From positions 1-45,803 of the forward strand of contig JAAUOZ010000016.1 in the NCBI GenBank assembly GCA_012034655.1: a stretch of DNA of 45,803 bases. Direction: 5' to 3'. The position numbers were made by a program, and so were the translations under genes. This DNA is from Leptolyngbyaceae cyanobacterium CSU_1_3. GTDB lineage: Bacteria > Cyanobacteriota > Cyanobacteriia > Leptolyngbyales > Leptolyngbyaceae. The notes below the pieces were generated by a model. The model had not been told where the DNA came from. It ran no database searches and saw nothing but the letters and a program-made list of their open reading frames with translations. Below, in pieces: positions 17,484 through 26,611 of this stretch; the stretch's first letter is position 1, and every line of letters begins with the position of its first letter.

Positions 17484-18865
17484 ATGAGCCTACGATCGAA
17501 AGTTATGCGTGGCAGTGCCTATCTGGTCATGCGAGAAGGAATAGGAATGCTGATCAGTATTGGCAATGTTTTACTGATTACTCGTGCGATCGGCCCTGCC
17601 CCCTATGGCATCTACGTTGCTGCTTACAGTGTCGCCATGTTTTGCAAAACTTTGGCCACTTGGGCATGGGCATTTATCTGGTGCGGCAAGAAGGCGAGCA
17701 AGATCCAAAACTTTATCACCAGGCCTCGACGCTGTTTTTGGTTTTGGGCAGTGCCGTGACTCTGCTAACTTTGCTCACCCTGCCGTGGATTGAGCGCTGG
17801 ATCGCGATCGCCGGATTCGCTCCTGTTTTCAAGGTCATGCTGATTTGTTCGCTGTTTTCGCTGTTTTCTCAAGTGCCTTTGGCCAAGTTAGAGCGCAATC
17901 TAGAGTTCAAACAAATCGCCTGGATTGAACTGTTGGGGCAAATCATGCTGTTTCTCGTGTCGCTACCCCTTGCCTACCAAGGGTTTGGAGCCTGGGCCCC
18001 GGCGGCAGGTTGGTGTGTGCAACAGGTGCAAACGTTCTTTTTGCTCTGCTACGCGGCGAGATATATGCCTCAGTTTTGCTGGCGATCGGATTGGGTCAAG
18101 GAAATGCTGAACTACGGGTTGGGAGTCTCGGCCTCTAGCTGGATCTGGTACGCCCGTGGGTTGATCAATCCCCTGATTGTGGGCAGGTTTGCGGGCGAAG
18201 TGGCAGTCGGCCAGGTGGCACTGGCCATTCGGATGTTAGACGTGTTGAGTTTTGCTAAATCTGCTACCTACCGAATTTCGATCGCGGCCCTCGCCCACAT
18301 GCAAAGCAACCCCGATCGCCTGAGACGAGCCTTAGGCGAAGGGATGGAATTACAAATCTTGGCGTTGGGGCCGCTGTTGGTGCTGGCAAGTTGGATCGGC
18401 CCTGTCCTATTCCCAGTTCTGTTTGGCGCAGAATGGTTGCCAGCGATGTCAGTTTTTCCCTGGATTGCGATCGCCTACATTGCCAATGGTATGTTTAACC
18501 TCCACTGTTCGGTACTCTATGTGCTGCGCCACAATTGGGAAGTTGCCTGGTTTCATGCATTGTATCTAGCATTGTTTGTGGGGTTGGCGTTTCTGTGGGT
18601 TCCCGATGCTGGGTTGATTGGTTATGGATGGGCAGAAGCGGTCTCGATCGTGACTTATATCATCATCCATTTCTACGTCGCTAGAAGTATCGGCTCTCCT
18701 AGCTATCGATTCTCAGGCTTACTATTTTTTGCATTCACGCTGGCGCTTTTTGGCTATCAAATGGGCTGGTGGATGGCATTGGGATTAGCGATCGTCGCGC
18801 TGTTGCCCCAAACTCGTGAAAAAATTGCAGGCTATGTCAAAAACCTGCGCGAGGTGAAAGCATGA
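17484..18865 (+). pseudogene. Wzx-type polysaccharide flippase, one-base frameshift
   Basis: From ATG 17484 (GGTGAG about seven bases upstream) it reads LRSKVMRGSAYLVMREG and LITRAIGPAPYGIYVAAY, the start of the polysaccharide-synthesis/MATE-like flippase family. The frame breaks in the T4 run at 17640-17643. With one extra T it continues FLQNFGHLGMGIYLVRQEG and then hydrophobic helices to the end, 460 residues in total, normal for Wzx with about 12-14 membrane spans. It would move lipid-linked repeat units across the inner membrane. The stop overlaps the next gene by ATGA. An alternative explanation is a truly inactivated flippase. Confidence 0.85.
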
Positions 18866-19781
18866 ATCTGCCCTTCGTCAGCATCATCATTAACAACTAC
18901 AACTACGGTCGTTTTTTGGAAAGTGCGATCGACAGTGCCCTCAGACAAACCTATCCCCATGTTGAAATCATTGTCGTGGATGATGGCTCGATCGACGACT
19001 CCCGCAAGATAATTGCCAGCTATGCAAACAAAGTCCTTCCCGTTCTCAAACCAAACGGCGGACAAGCTTCGGCATTTAATGCTGGGTTTGCGGCCAGTCG
19101 TGGCGAAATCATTTGCTTTCTTGATGCCGACGACCTGATGCTGCCTCAGCGCATTGAAACCGTGGTGCATATTTTGACGACTCAGCCCGATCTCATGTGG
19201 GGCTATCACCAAGTCAGGCAAATCGACGCAGCAGGCAACCCGATCGGTGATGCACCTCGACCCAACGAAACCGAGCAGGTGTTTAGATTTGATGTCCGCG
19301 ACGAGATCGAGCAGGGGTTTCTTCGCCAGTTGCCCTTGCCCCTTCCGGGAACGAGTGGGTTTTGCTTTCGGCGATCGCACTTGCAAAAATCTTACCCATG
19401 CCCGAAGCTGAAGGCGTTGCCCTGAATGATTCTTACCTGCAATTTGCGAGTTGTGCCCTCAGCAGAGGCTTTGCTTCGACGGCAACACCGATCGCCCAGA
19501 GAATCCACGCTCACAATCACTTTACCCAGCGATCGGACAATCAACGTTTGGGCGCTAGAATTCTCATCCTCACCGCCTACTGGCTGCGAGTTAACTTCCC
19601 CTTCATCTATCGATTTACTAACAAACTGCTGGCACAAGGAATGGGAACCTACTGGAAAGCAGGCGGTGTTTCTCCTGATTCGCGTTCGTCTGTCGATCTA
19701 TATTTATCTGAAACAATCTTGCCCCAACGTATCGAAATTACTGGCCGAGCTATTTACCACTATCTAAAAGCGCATTTATGA
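18862..19781 (+). pseudogene. Glycosyltransferase family 2, one-base frameshift
   Basis: A GT-A enzyme. The start VSIIINNYNYGRFLESAIDS is followed by IIVVDDGSIDDS and the DxD-like CFLDADDLMLP. The frame breaks in the A5 run at 19385-19389. With six A's it continues QKILPMPEAEGVALNDSYLQ and runs to 19781, giving 306 residues. It begins inside the flippase stop (ATGA) and ends inside the next start (ATGA), so the three genes are translationally coupled. It probably adds a sugar to the repeat unit. Confidence 0.85.
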
Positions 19782-21142
19782 ACCTGTGGATCGATCGCTT
19801 TGAGCGAGTGTTTGGCGTTTTTGCCCTTTTTTACTACACGAACTCTCTCTTTGCCCTACTCTCAGGCAACGCTTTTACAGAGCCAGCGCTCGATGATGAA
19901 ATCATCACAGGGGTGGCAGAGGCGAGTAGCCCTATGGTGTCGCTGTTTCAGTGGTGTATCTTCGCGATCACCCTCTTGTTGATTGGCATCCGTTGGAAGC
20001 ATTTTGCGGTGGTTTTGACTCAGAGAAAGCTGATTTGGGGAGTTGTAATCATCGCGCTGGCTTCGGTGATGTGGTCAGGCGTTCCTGATCTTACAATTCG
20101 CCGCAGTATCGCGCTAGCAATCACTACACTGCTTGGTATGTATTTGGCAATGCGGTTTAAAGTCCGAGAGCTAATGTATATGTCATGCATTGCTTTTGGA
20201 TTTACGGCCGTGATCAATTTTCTGTTTACGGTCGGTTTCCCGCAATATGGGATGGAATCACGATCGGTACATGCAGGTGCTTGGCGAGGGCTGCTTTCTC
20301 ACAAAAATAGTCTGGCTCGAATGATGGTGCTGACCGCGTTGAACTTTCTGTTGCTAATGATTGGATGCCGTAAATATCGATTTTGGCTATTCGCTGGTTT
20401 AATTCTTTCCACTGCCATTGTTTTATTTTCTACATCTAAGACAGGTCTGAGCATTCTACTGTTTATCTTCGCGTTAGTTCCTCTATTTAGAGCACTGCGC
20501 TGGCGATATAATATTGCCCTTCCTGCTTTCATTTCTCTATTTTTGGTGTTAGCGATCGTGACAATTTGGGCGATCGGCAATCAGGAGATGATTTTTATGG
20601 CGTTGGGCAGAGATGCCACCCTGACGGGACGCACCGACATTTGGGAGGTAGCTGGAGACAAAATCTCTGAGCGGCTCTGGCTAGGCTATGGCTACAAGTC
20701 GTTTTGGCTGGGCAGAGAAGGAGACTCTGTTGACATCTTTTACCGCATGAACTGGCAAGCTCCTAACGGTCATAATGGCTACCTGGATCTGATGCTTGAC
20801 CTAGGACTGCTGGGCCTTTTGTCGTTTGCGATCAGCTTTTTGGTGAGTTTTCGCCGGGCGATCGTCTGGCTGCGGCTCAACCCAGGCGTAGACGGGCTTT
20901 GGCCGATTATGTGTCTGAGCTTTCTCCTGCTTTACAACATCACCGAAAGTTCGCTCATTCTTGAGCCGATGGATGCGTTTTGGCTACTCTATACCGTGGT
21001 GAGCACCTCGATCTTAATTCAGCCTATCCCACTTAAGCAGATACCCCCCAATACACCACTTTTTGCTAAGTCGGATGGGAGGCAACCCCCCCTCTCTTTG
21101 CCTCCGAAGGGCAGAAATATTGGCTCTGGGTATGATATCTAG
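19778..21142 (+). CDS. O-antigen polymerase/ligase-like membrane protein (Wzy/WaaL type)
   Basis: A polytopic protein of 454 residues with about ten to twelve hydrophobic helices. The O-antigen ligase-superfamily signatures are visible: RGLLSHKNSLARMM in the middle and GRDATLTGRTDIW at the start of the large periplasmic loop, followed by WLGYGYKSFW and NGHNGYLDLMLDLGLLG, with the conserved loop histidine. Overlap with the GT2 gene shows co-translation. In a locus with Wzx and Wzz/BY-kinase it is most likely the polymerase. A ligase role cannot be excluded. The last 35 residues are hydrophilic and proline-rich. Confidence 0.85.
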   Translation: MNLWIDRFERVFGVFALFYYTNSLFALLSGNAFTEPALDDEIITGVAEASSPMVSLFQWCIFAITLLLIGIRWKHFAVVLTQRKLIWGVVIIALASVMWSGVPDLTIRRSIALAITTLLGMYLAMRFKVRELMYMSCIAFGFTAVINFLFTVGFPQYGMESRSVHAGAWRGLLSHKNSLARMMVLTALNFLLLMIGCRKYRFWLFAGLILSTAIVLFSTSKTGLSILLFIFALVPLFRALRWRYNIALPAFISLFLVLAIVTIWAIGNQEMIFMALGRDATLTGRTDIWEVAGDKISERLWLGYGYKSFWLGREGDSVDIFYRMNWQAPNGHNGYLDLMLDLGLLGLLSFAISFLVSFRRAIVWLRLNPGVDGLWPIMCLSFLLLYNITESSLILEPMDAFWLLYTVVSTSILIQPIPLKQIPPNTPLFAKSDGRQPPLSLPPKGRNIGSGYDI

Positions 21143-21198
21143 AAAAATTAACTTAAATTTTTTGAGAGGTAATCTTAGAAACAACGCTAACCCTGTGA

Positions 21199-21214
21199 TG
21201 TGATTTAAATCATA
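21199..21214. promoter_or_regulatory. CRP/SyCRP1-like palindrome upstream of phosphodiesterase gene
   Basis: TGTGATTTAAATCATA matches the CRP-type layout TGTGA-N6-TCACA with one half-site mismatch, and resembles the cyanobacterial SyCRP1 consensus TGTGATCTAGATCACA at 13 of 16 positions. It lies about 260 bases before the start of a CpdA-like cAMP phosphodiesterase, in the 331-base gap after the polymerase gene, suggesting cAMP feedback. Position relative to a promoter is not determined. Confidence 0.45.
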
Positions 21215-21473
21215 AAAAAACTGCGACAAATCGCAAATTTACGGTTTCTTTAGGGTATTCTAGTAGGACTATTGCTAAACTTGTAACTTTTCTCTACTAA
21301 CTGACTGAGTTCACAATTAGTATTAACTTGGTATTAACACTTAGTAGCTGAGACAAACGAGTTGTCAACTTGTCATAAAGTTTAATACTTTCTACAGAAA
21401 ATTTTGTGCAAAAATTTTGTGCAAAAAAATCTCAATTTTTGGCAGCGATCGAGCCGCACCCCGGTCTGCAAGT

Positions 21474-22271
21474 ATGATTCAAAATTCCCCCCTAATCATT
21501 GCTCAGGTGACGGATCTGCATCTGTTTGCTGAGCCTGATCGCACCCTTTTGGGTCTGCCCACTGCCGATTCTTTGTCAGCTTTGCTTAGGCAGTTGCGCC
21601 AACTGCAACCGCCGCCCGATTTTTTATTGCTGACGGGAGATCTTTCCCAGGATGGCACAGCCGCTTCCTACGAGTATTTGCAAGCGGTTTTGGGTCCCTT
21701 AAAGATTCCGGCTTACTGGCTTCCTGGCAATCATGACGATCCAGAAATGATGGCACGATCGCTGACTCATCCTTTATTTCTGCCAGAAAAGTCCTTTCAA
21801 GCTGGCTCGTGGCAGTTTCTTCTCCTCAATTCCCATGTGGATGGATGTGTCTGCGGGAACCTCTCGACCAGTAGTTTAGACTGGCTCGATCGCGAACTCT
21901 ACAAAAACTCTCAGCGTCCGACACTTGTCTCTCTGCACCATCCGCCCTTTTTGACTGATTCTGACTGGCTCGATACCAGCATTTTGCAAAACCCAGAAGA
22001 CCTATTTGCGGTCATCGATCGCCATCCCCAGGTCGAGCTTGTGGTGTTTGGTCACATTCACCAAGAATTTCTGTGTCAGCGTGAAGGTGTAACCTATGTG
22101 GGAACCCCTTCAACCTGCATTCAATTTGAACCCAAAAGTACTCACTTTGCGCTTGGCTCCCAAGAACCCGGATTTCGCCTGCTCAGCCTTCACCCTGACG
22201 GCTCGTGGGAGACCGAAGTCAGACGAATCGCCTATGCCCATCAGCTCGATCGGGTGGCAATGGGGTACTAA
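21474..22271 (+). CDS. cpdA: CpdA-like 3',5'-cyclic-nucleotide phosphodiesterase (metallophosphoesterase)
   Basis: Calcineurin-like phosphoesterase with all metal motifs in order: QVTDLHLF, LLTGDLSQDG, LPGNHDD, SLHHPPF and GHIHQEF. This is the class III cAMP phosphodiesterase arrangement (GDLSQDG and GNHD), and the length of about 265 residues fits. The ATG at 21474 begins directly before the fold (IQNSPLIIAQVTDLH). The upstream in-frame TTG at 21417 lies in an AT-rich tract and is less likely. A CRP-like palindrome is upstream. The TAA stop is formed at the left boundary of a MITE-like element, so the C-terminus may have been altered by insertion. cAMP specificity is by family. Confidence 0.85.
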   Translation: MIQNSPLIIAQVTDLHLFAEPDRTLLGLPTADSLSALLRQLRQLQPPPDFLLLTGDLSQDGTAASYEYLQAVLGPLKIPAYWLPGNHDDPEMMARSLTHPLFLPEKSFQAGSWQFLLLNSHVDGCVCGNLSTSSLDWLDRELYKNSQRPTLVSLHHPPFLTDSDWLDTSILQNPEDLFAVIDRHPQVELVVFGHIHQEFLCQREGVTYVGTPSTCIQFEPKSTHFALGSQEPGFRLLSLHPDGSWETEVRRIAYAHQLDRVAMGY

Positions 22272-22441
22272 GAAACGTGGGTTCAATCATTCCGTCAAGC
22301 GCAAGGTTGTCTCGCCCTCACCCCAGCCCTCTCTCAACTTGGGAGAGGGAGCAAGCGTCCGGTTCCCCTTCTCCCAAGTTGGGAGAAGGGGTTAGGGGAT
22401 GAGGGCGAAGATCTCGGCATTCATCAATCCACATTTCTAAG
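22268..22441 (-). mobile_element. MITE-like repeat family C, copy 2 (inverted)
   Basis: A 174-base element, reverse-oriented relative to 14706-14876. It starts CTAAGAAACGTGGGTTCAATC, where the TAA is also the phosphodiesterase stop, and ends CATCAATCCACATTTCTAAG. The central hairpins (CTCTCAACTTGGGAGAG and CTTCTCCCAAGTTGGGAGAAG) are characteristic. No protein is encoded. Insertion at a TA dinucleotide fits both boundaries. Confidence 0.75.
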
Positions 22442-22535
22442 GCGATTTCTAAACAAGATACGACCTTCCGACCTTTGCCCTGCGACTTCGCTCAGAGCGA
22501 AAGCTGGCTGAGTGAAGCCGAAGACAGCGGGCCAC
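22442..22535 (-). repeat. Interspersed repeat B, copy 1
   Basis: About 94 bases whose reverse complement closely matches 42594-42690. Shared blocks are CCCGCTGTCTTCG, CTGAGCGAAGTCG, AGGGCAAAGGTCGGAAGGT and TTAGAAA. The internal inverted symmetry suggests a folded RNA or terminator. It adjoins the family C element. Confidence 0.65.
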
Positions 22536-22570
22536 GTCAGTTTGACGACTGGATTTTTGCCAACACACCC

Positions 22571-22857
22571 TCACCCAAACTGGTGATGCAGCCGAGGGTG
22601 TAGAAATTCTTGCACAGGTTTCCCCCCTTGCAAATGCTGAGTGACGATCGCCTCTACTTGCTCAGGCTTGACGCGACAATACCACACTTCATCGGGCAAG
22701 AGATGCACCGTCACCCCCAGATTACATTGCCCTTGACAGCCTGCCCCGATCGCTGTCACCCCAGGAACCGGATGCGCCAAAAAGCAGCCAGCACATCCGC
22801 CGCACCTCTTTCGAGACAGTTTTGATACTGGCAGACAAACACTTGAATGTTAGACAT
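22571..22857 (-). pseudogene. Small (2Fe-2S) ferredoxin-like protein, one-base frameshift
   Basis: From the ATG at 22857 it reads SNIQVFVCQYQNCLERGAAD. The frame breaks at the A5 run (22779-22783 on the + strand). With one more base it continues LAAFLAHPVPGVTAIGAG, CQGQCNLGVTV and LPDEVWYCRV to 22571, 95 residues in all. The four cysteines (C-x4-C near the start and C-x3-C later) match the thioredoxin-like 2Fe-2S ferredoxin family common in cyanobacteria. It is probably a soluble electron carrier or metal-handling protein. It lies downstream of the CobW-like gene on the same strand. Confidence 0.8.
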
Positions 22858-23030
22858 AGGACGATGCACGAGTCGAGAAGAATTGGATCACTGCCTGTAG
22901 AGAGTTGAGAGAATGGTCTGAAAATAGCTGACCGCAAAATTTATAGTGTATTGCCAGGGCACGGCGGTGCTATGCCCTGACGAGAGGCCACATTCTGATC
23001 AAAGATTGCCCCACTCTCATGAAGAATGCT

Positions 23031-24194
23031 CTATTTCCCAAAACCTTTGCCGCGTGCCGAAGGAATGCACAGACAGTCTTCGACCTGCGATCGTAGCGTC
23101 TCGTGATCTAAGTCTTGACCGATCAGCACCAGTTGATTTTTGGGTTTTGTGCTCCATTCGCTGTCGTCGAGGGAGAACCGCTTGCCGCTCAGGTGGAAGA
23201 TGTGCCGCTTGGGGCTTTCGTCAAACCAGAGAATTCCCTTAGCGCGAAACACATTGCCAGGCAGCAGATTGTCTAAAAAGTTTTGGAACTTACGGATATT
23301 GAAAGGACGATCGCTCTGGAAAGAAATCGACGTAAAGCCGTCATTCTCTAGGTGATTGGAGTGATGGTTCTTGTGATCATGGTCGTGAGCACAATGCCCA
23401 TGATCGTGATCACACTCAGCATGATCTTTGTGATCGTGATGGTCGTGATCATGATGGTCATGATGGTCGTGATCATGATGGTCGTGATGGTCGTGATCGT
23501 GATGGTCGTGATCGTGTTTCTCAGCTTCAGGCGAAAAGTATTGATCAGACTCAAACAAGCCGACACTCAGCAAAGCAGCTAAGGGGGCTTTTCCCTTAGT
23601 GGTTCGCAAAATTCTCGCCCCTTCCTTAATTTCTCGAACCCGCACCTCTAAAGAATCGAGATCTGCTTCATTGACCAAATCAGCTTTGTTGAGCAGAATA
23701 ATGTCGCCATAGGCGATTTGATTGTACGCCGCCTCGCTATTAAACAAATCTAAACTAAAGTTCTCTGCATCCACGACCGTGACGATCGAGTCTAGCCGCG
23801 TCATATCGCGCAGTTCGGTTCCTAAAAACGTTAGGGCGACGGGAAGCGGATCAGCCAACCCAGTCGTTTCTACGATCAGATACTCGATCGCGTCTTCTCG
23901 CTCTAAAACTTTGTAGACCGCTTCCACCAGGTCATTATTAATCGTGCAGCACACACAACCGTTGCTGAGTTCCACCATTGTGTTGTCGTCACTAGTCTGC
24001 ACAATCAACTCATTGTCGATCCCAATCTCGCCAAACTCATTCACCAAGACCGCAGTTTTTAGCCCTTGCTGGTTGGTCAGAATATGATTGAGCAGCGTCG
24101 TCTTCCCGCTACCCAGAAAGCCGGTGATAATCGTGACAGGAAGCCCAGTTTTAGGAGCATCCATTGCTGACTTAGAAGTGGCTGCTGTTTGCAT
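23031..24194 (-). CDS. CobW/COG0523-family GTPase with His/Asp-rich metal-binding loop
   Basis: A G3E-type GTPase of 387 residues. Walker A is TGFLGSGKTTLL, the CXCC metal motif appears as SNGCVCCTINNDL, with ETTGLADP as the switch/Walker B region and LLNKADLV as the base-specificity motif. Residues about 220-285 are an unusually long His/Asp repeat. The CobW C-terminal domain follows (RPFNIRKFQNFLDNLLPG). Members deliver zinc or cobalt to apoproteins. The His-rich loop suggests a zinc or nickel chaperone/buffer. No Zur-type palindrome was recognised upstream. A second ATG at 24164 would shorten the N-terminus. Confidence 0.9.
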   Translation of the reverse strand: MQTAATSKSAMDAPKTGLPVTIITGFLGSGKTTLLNHILTNQQGLKTAVLVNEFGEIGIDNELIVQTSDDNTMVELSNGCVCCTINNDLVEAVYKVLEREDAIEYLIVETTGLADPLPVALTFLGTELRDMTRLDSIVTVVDAENFSLDLFNSEAAYNQIAYGDIILLNKADLVNEADLDSLEVRVREIKEGARILRTTKGKAPLAALLSVGLFESDQYFSPEAEKHDHDHHDHDHHDHHDHDHHDHHDHDHHDHKDHAECDHDHGHCAHDHDHKNHHSNHLENDGFTSISFQSDRPFNIRKFQNFLDNLLPGNVFRAKGILWFDESPKRHIFHLSGKRFSLDDSEWSTKPKNQLVLIGQDLDHETLRSQVEDCLCIPSARGKGFGK

Positions 24195-24695
24195 AGCGCG
24201 TTTCAGATGGGGTGTGAGGTATCAAAGGCGGGATGTCAGTAAGAGAATACAACCCTGCTCGATCGTTCCTTTCTATTATTCTATTATTGCTGATCTAGCT
24301 AACTCGGCGGGAGACCCCACCCTAACGATTCGCTTGGTGTGGGATGAAAGCCAGGGCGTTTTTACTCAGTCACCTACAGAGGAAAACCCTCCTCCAGGGT
24401 TTAGCGCTTAACTGTGGCTCAACGACATTGCGCCAATTTCTCAGATATTCTAGCAGAATGACTAACCGCGCTAGAATCGTCAGATGTTGAGCCTGACCTA
24501 CACTGACCGAATCTATCCAGACCTCACCCAGGAAGCGGAAATGCTGTTCTGTTGGGAGCAAGGGTAGTGCCCAAAACAGGTAGTGATGACGGAATGAAAC
24601 CATGATGCGGTCAGCGTCTCGACAGCACCACGGCCTTACATCTTGAGCACTACCCCGACTATTACACTCAAAAGAAAGCCCTGACTCAAGCCAAG
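24195..24695 (+). other. Gene-free region upstream of the nuclease fragment
   Basis: About 500 bases between the CobW-like gene and an IscB-like fragment. A minus-strand frame at 24370-24723 has no recognisable motif. An inverted pair GGGTAGTGC (24565) / GCACTACCC (about 24646) brackets roughly 80 bases. No gene is supported. Confidence 0.45.
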
Positions 24696-24860
24696 AAGGA
24701 TTTGGTTCGAGCCGTTGTTGCAACAGGCAAATATGCGGGTCGTTGGGCTGGGCAAATCAGCGTTCGATCTAGACCAAGTTTCAAATTGTCTTCAAGTAAG
24801 GTTTTTGACGTTCATCCCAAATATCTGGAGGTCATTCATCATGATTGTATGATTAGCTCG
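24696..24860 (+). pseudogene. Fragment resembling the IscB/RRXRR HNH-nuclease C-terminus
   Basis: In one frame it reads DLVRAVVATGKYAGRWAGQI and then VRSRPSFKL and VFDVHPKYLEVIHHD, similar to the C-terminal beta-rich end of IscB-like HNH proteins (typically GDLVRAVV..GKYAGTWVGRV..VRxSGSF..HKYCxxxHxxDGY). No RuvC, HNH or bridge-helix segment is visible upstream, so only the tail remains. The frame runs on without homology to 24932. Identification is by pattern memory alone and is tentative. It would be one of two OMEGA-type nuclease relics in the window. Confidence 0.4.
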
Positions 24861-24927
24861 GTGCATTCCATAGTTGCGCCCCACCCAAACCCCTTAATTC
24901 TTTTATCCTCCCTCATTCCCCTCGTGG

Positions 24928-25002
24928 ATTGACAAAACTCAGGAGACCCTCACCCAACCCCTCTTCTAGAGAGCGGGTTCTAGAGAGCGGGAGAGTCGCT
25001 CT
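24928..25002 (+). repeat. Interspersed repeat F, copy 2
   Basis: It shares with 8580-8640 (reverse) the ordered blocks TTGACAAAACTC, TCACCCAACCCC and GAGAGTCGCTCT. A local duplication of TTCTAGAGAGCGGG is present here only. It lies 45 bases before the cysS start. Confidence 0.55.
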
Positions 25003-25046
25003 AAACCCAACGTTACTTTTCTGATTTCCCTCATTCCTTCATTCCC

Positions 25047-26516
25047 ATGCCCCTATCGCTATACAACACCCTCACCCGTCGCAAAGAAACTTTTGAGCCG
25101 ATCGTCGCTGGGCAGGTGAAGATGTATTGCTGTGGGGTCACGGTGTATGACTACTGCCATCTGGGGCACGCCCGCTCTTACATTGTTTGGGATACGGTGC
25201 GTCGATACCTAAAATGGCGAGGCTACGACGTGCGCTATGTACAAAACTTTACAGATATTGATGACAAAATTCTCAAAAAAGCGCGAGAAGAAAAGTCGTC
25301 CATGCAAGCTGTTTCAGAACGATATATTCAGACCTATTTTGAGGATATGAACCGTCTGAACGTGCTAGAGGCAGATGCCTACCCCCGTGCCACCCATAGC
25401 CTGAATGGGATTAAACGGCTAATCTACGAGCTAGAACAAAAAGGGTTTGCTTACCCATCGGAGGGCGATGTGTATTATGCCGTGGAGCGCGATCGTACCT
25501 ACGGCAAACTGTCGGGTCGCAAATTGGACGATCTAAAAGCAGGGGCCAGTGGCCGCGTCGAAATGGAGGATGGGGAGGGGCAGAAAAAACGCAGCCCCTT
25601 CGATTTTGCCCTCTGGAAAGCTGCTCGACCCGAAGAACCCGCCTGGGAATCGCCCTGGGGGAGGGGTCGTCCGGGGTGGCACATTGAATGCTCGGCGATG
25701 GTGCGCGAGTTTTTGGGCGAAGCGATCGACCTGCACGTCGGTGGCTTAGATCTAATTTTTCCTCACCACGAAAACGAGATTGCTCAATCAGAAGCCGTCA
25801 CCGGGCAGCCCTTGGCCAAATATTGGATGCACAACGGCATGGTGAATGTGGACGGCATCAAAATGTCCAAATCCCTCGGCAACTTCACCACCATTCGCGA
25901 CCTGCTCGACCAAGAGGGCATTGATCCGATGGTCGTTCGGCTGTTTGTGTTGGGCGCAAGCTACCGCAAACCGATCGACTTCACCGATGAGTCGATTTCT
26001 GCGGCTCAAAACGGCTGGGACACCCTCAAAGAAGGTCTGCTATTTGGGGTTAAACATGCCGCCCAACTCCAGTGGGCCGATGCAGATCTGCAACCCGAAG
26101 GCGCGATCGCGTCAGAAGCCGTTGAGCAGTTCAACACGCTGATGGATGACGACTTCAACACGGCTGGCGGGCTGGCGGTTTTGTTTGAACTTGCCAAAGA
26201 CCTGCGGCGCGAGGGCAATCTGCTTGTTCATGGGCAGAAAATAGAGACCGATCCAGATATTCTCAAGCGTCAATGGCATACTTTGGTCAGCTTGGCTAGG
26301 GTTTTGGGTCTAGAAGCGGCCCTAGAAGACGATCGCCCTTCTCAGGGTGAGTTAGGGCTGAGTGAGGCCCAAATTGAGGAGAAAATTCAGCAACGCCGAG
26401 CCTTGAAGACTGCCAAAAACTTTGTCGAAGCCGATCGCATTCGCGAGGAGTTGCAAACCCAGGGGATCACGCTAATTGACAAAGTGGGGGGTGAAACCCT
26501 CTGGCATCGCAGTTAG
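25047..26516 (+). CDS. cysS: Cysteinyl-tRNA synthetase
   Basis: A class I aminoacyl-tRNA synthetase of 489 residues. The HIGH-type motif is CHLGHARSYIVWD and the KMSKS loop is GIKMSKSLGNF. The catalytic zinc ligands are visible as CCGVTVYDYC near residue 28, GWHIECSAM and FPHHENEIAQSEA. The C-terminal anticodon-binding region has the usual RRALKTAKNFVEADRIREEL. It charges tRNA-Cys and is essential. The frame is intact, unlike many neighbours. It stands alone, 95 bases before tldD. Confidence 0.97.
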   Translation: MPLSLYNTLTRRKETFEPIVAGQVKMYCCGVTVYDYCHLGHARSYIVWDTVRRYLKWRGYDVRYVQNFTDIDDKILKKAREEKSSMQAVSERYIQTYFEDMNRLNVLEADAYPRATHSLNGIKRLIYELEQKGFAYPSEGDVYYAVERDRTYGKLSGRKLDDLKAGASGRVEMEDGEGQKKRSPFDFALWKAARPEEPAWESPWGRGRPGWHIECSAMVREFLGEAIDLHVGGLDLIFPHHENEIAQSEAVTGQPLAKYWMHNGMVNVDGIKMSKSLGNFTTIRDLLDQEGIDPMVVRLFVLGASYRKPIDFTDESISAAQNGWDTLKEGLLFGVKHAAQLQWADADLQPEGAIASEAVEQFNTLMDDDFNTAGGLAVLFELAKDLRREGNLLVHGQKIETDPDILKRQWHTLVSLARVLGLEAALEDDRPSQGELGLSEAQIEEKIQQRRALKTAKNFVEADRIREELQTQGITLIDKVGGETLWHRS

Positions 26517-26611
26517 ACTAGAAAAATCCTTCCGTGTTCTATACTTTCCCTGCCACGATCGATTTTTTAGTGGCTAAGGAAATCTGTTCATGACTCATCC
26601 ATATCTGAATA

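Noticed and set aside
23352..23520. Possible CRISPR or minisatellite array
   Set aside because: The repeats are irregular, lack spacers, and are explained by codons for the His/Asp loop.
23348..23582. Hydrophobic Val/Met/Ile-rich and Thr/Ile-rich frames across the His repeat
   Set aside because: They are shadows of the repetitive His/Asp codons of the CobW-like gene in other frames.
24370..24723. Minus-strand frame of 117 codons
   Set aside because: No motif or start signal, and it overlaps the nuclease-like fragment on the other strand.
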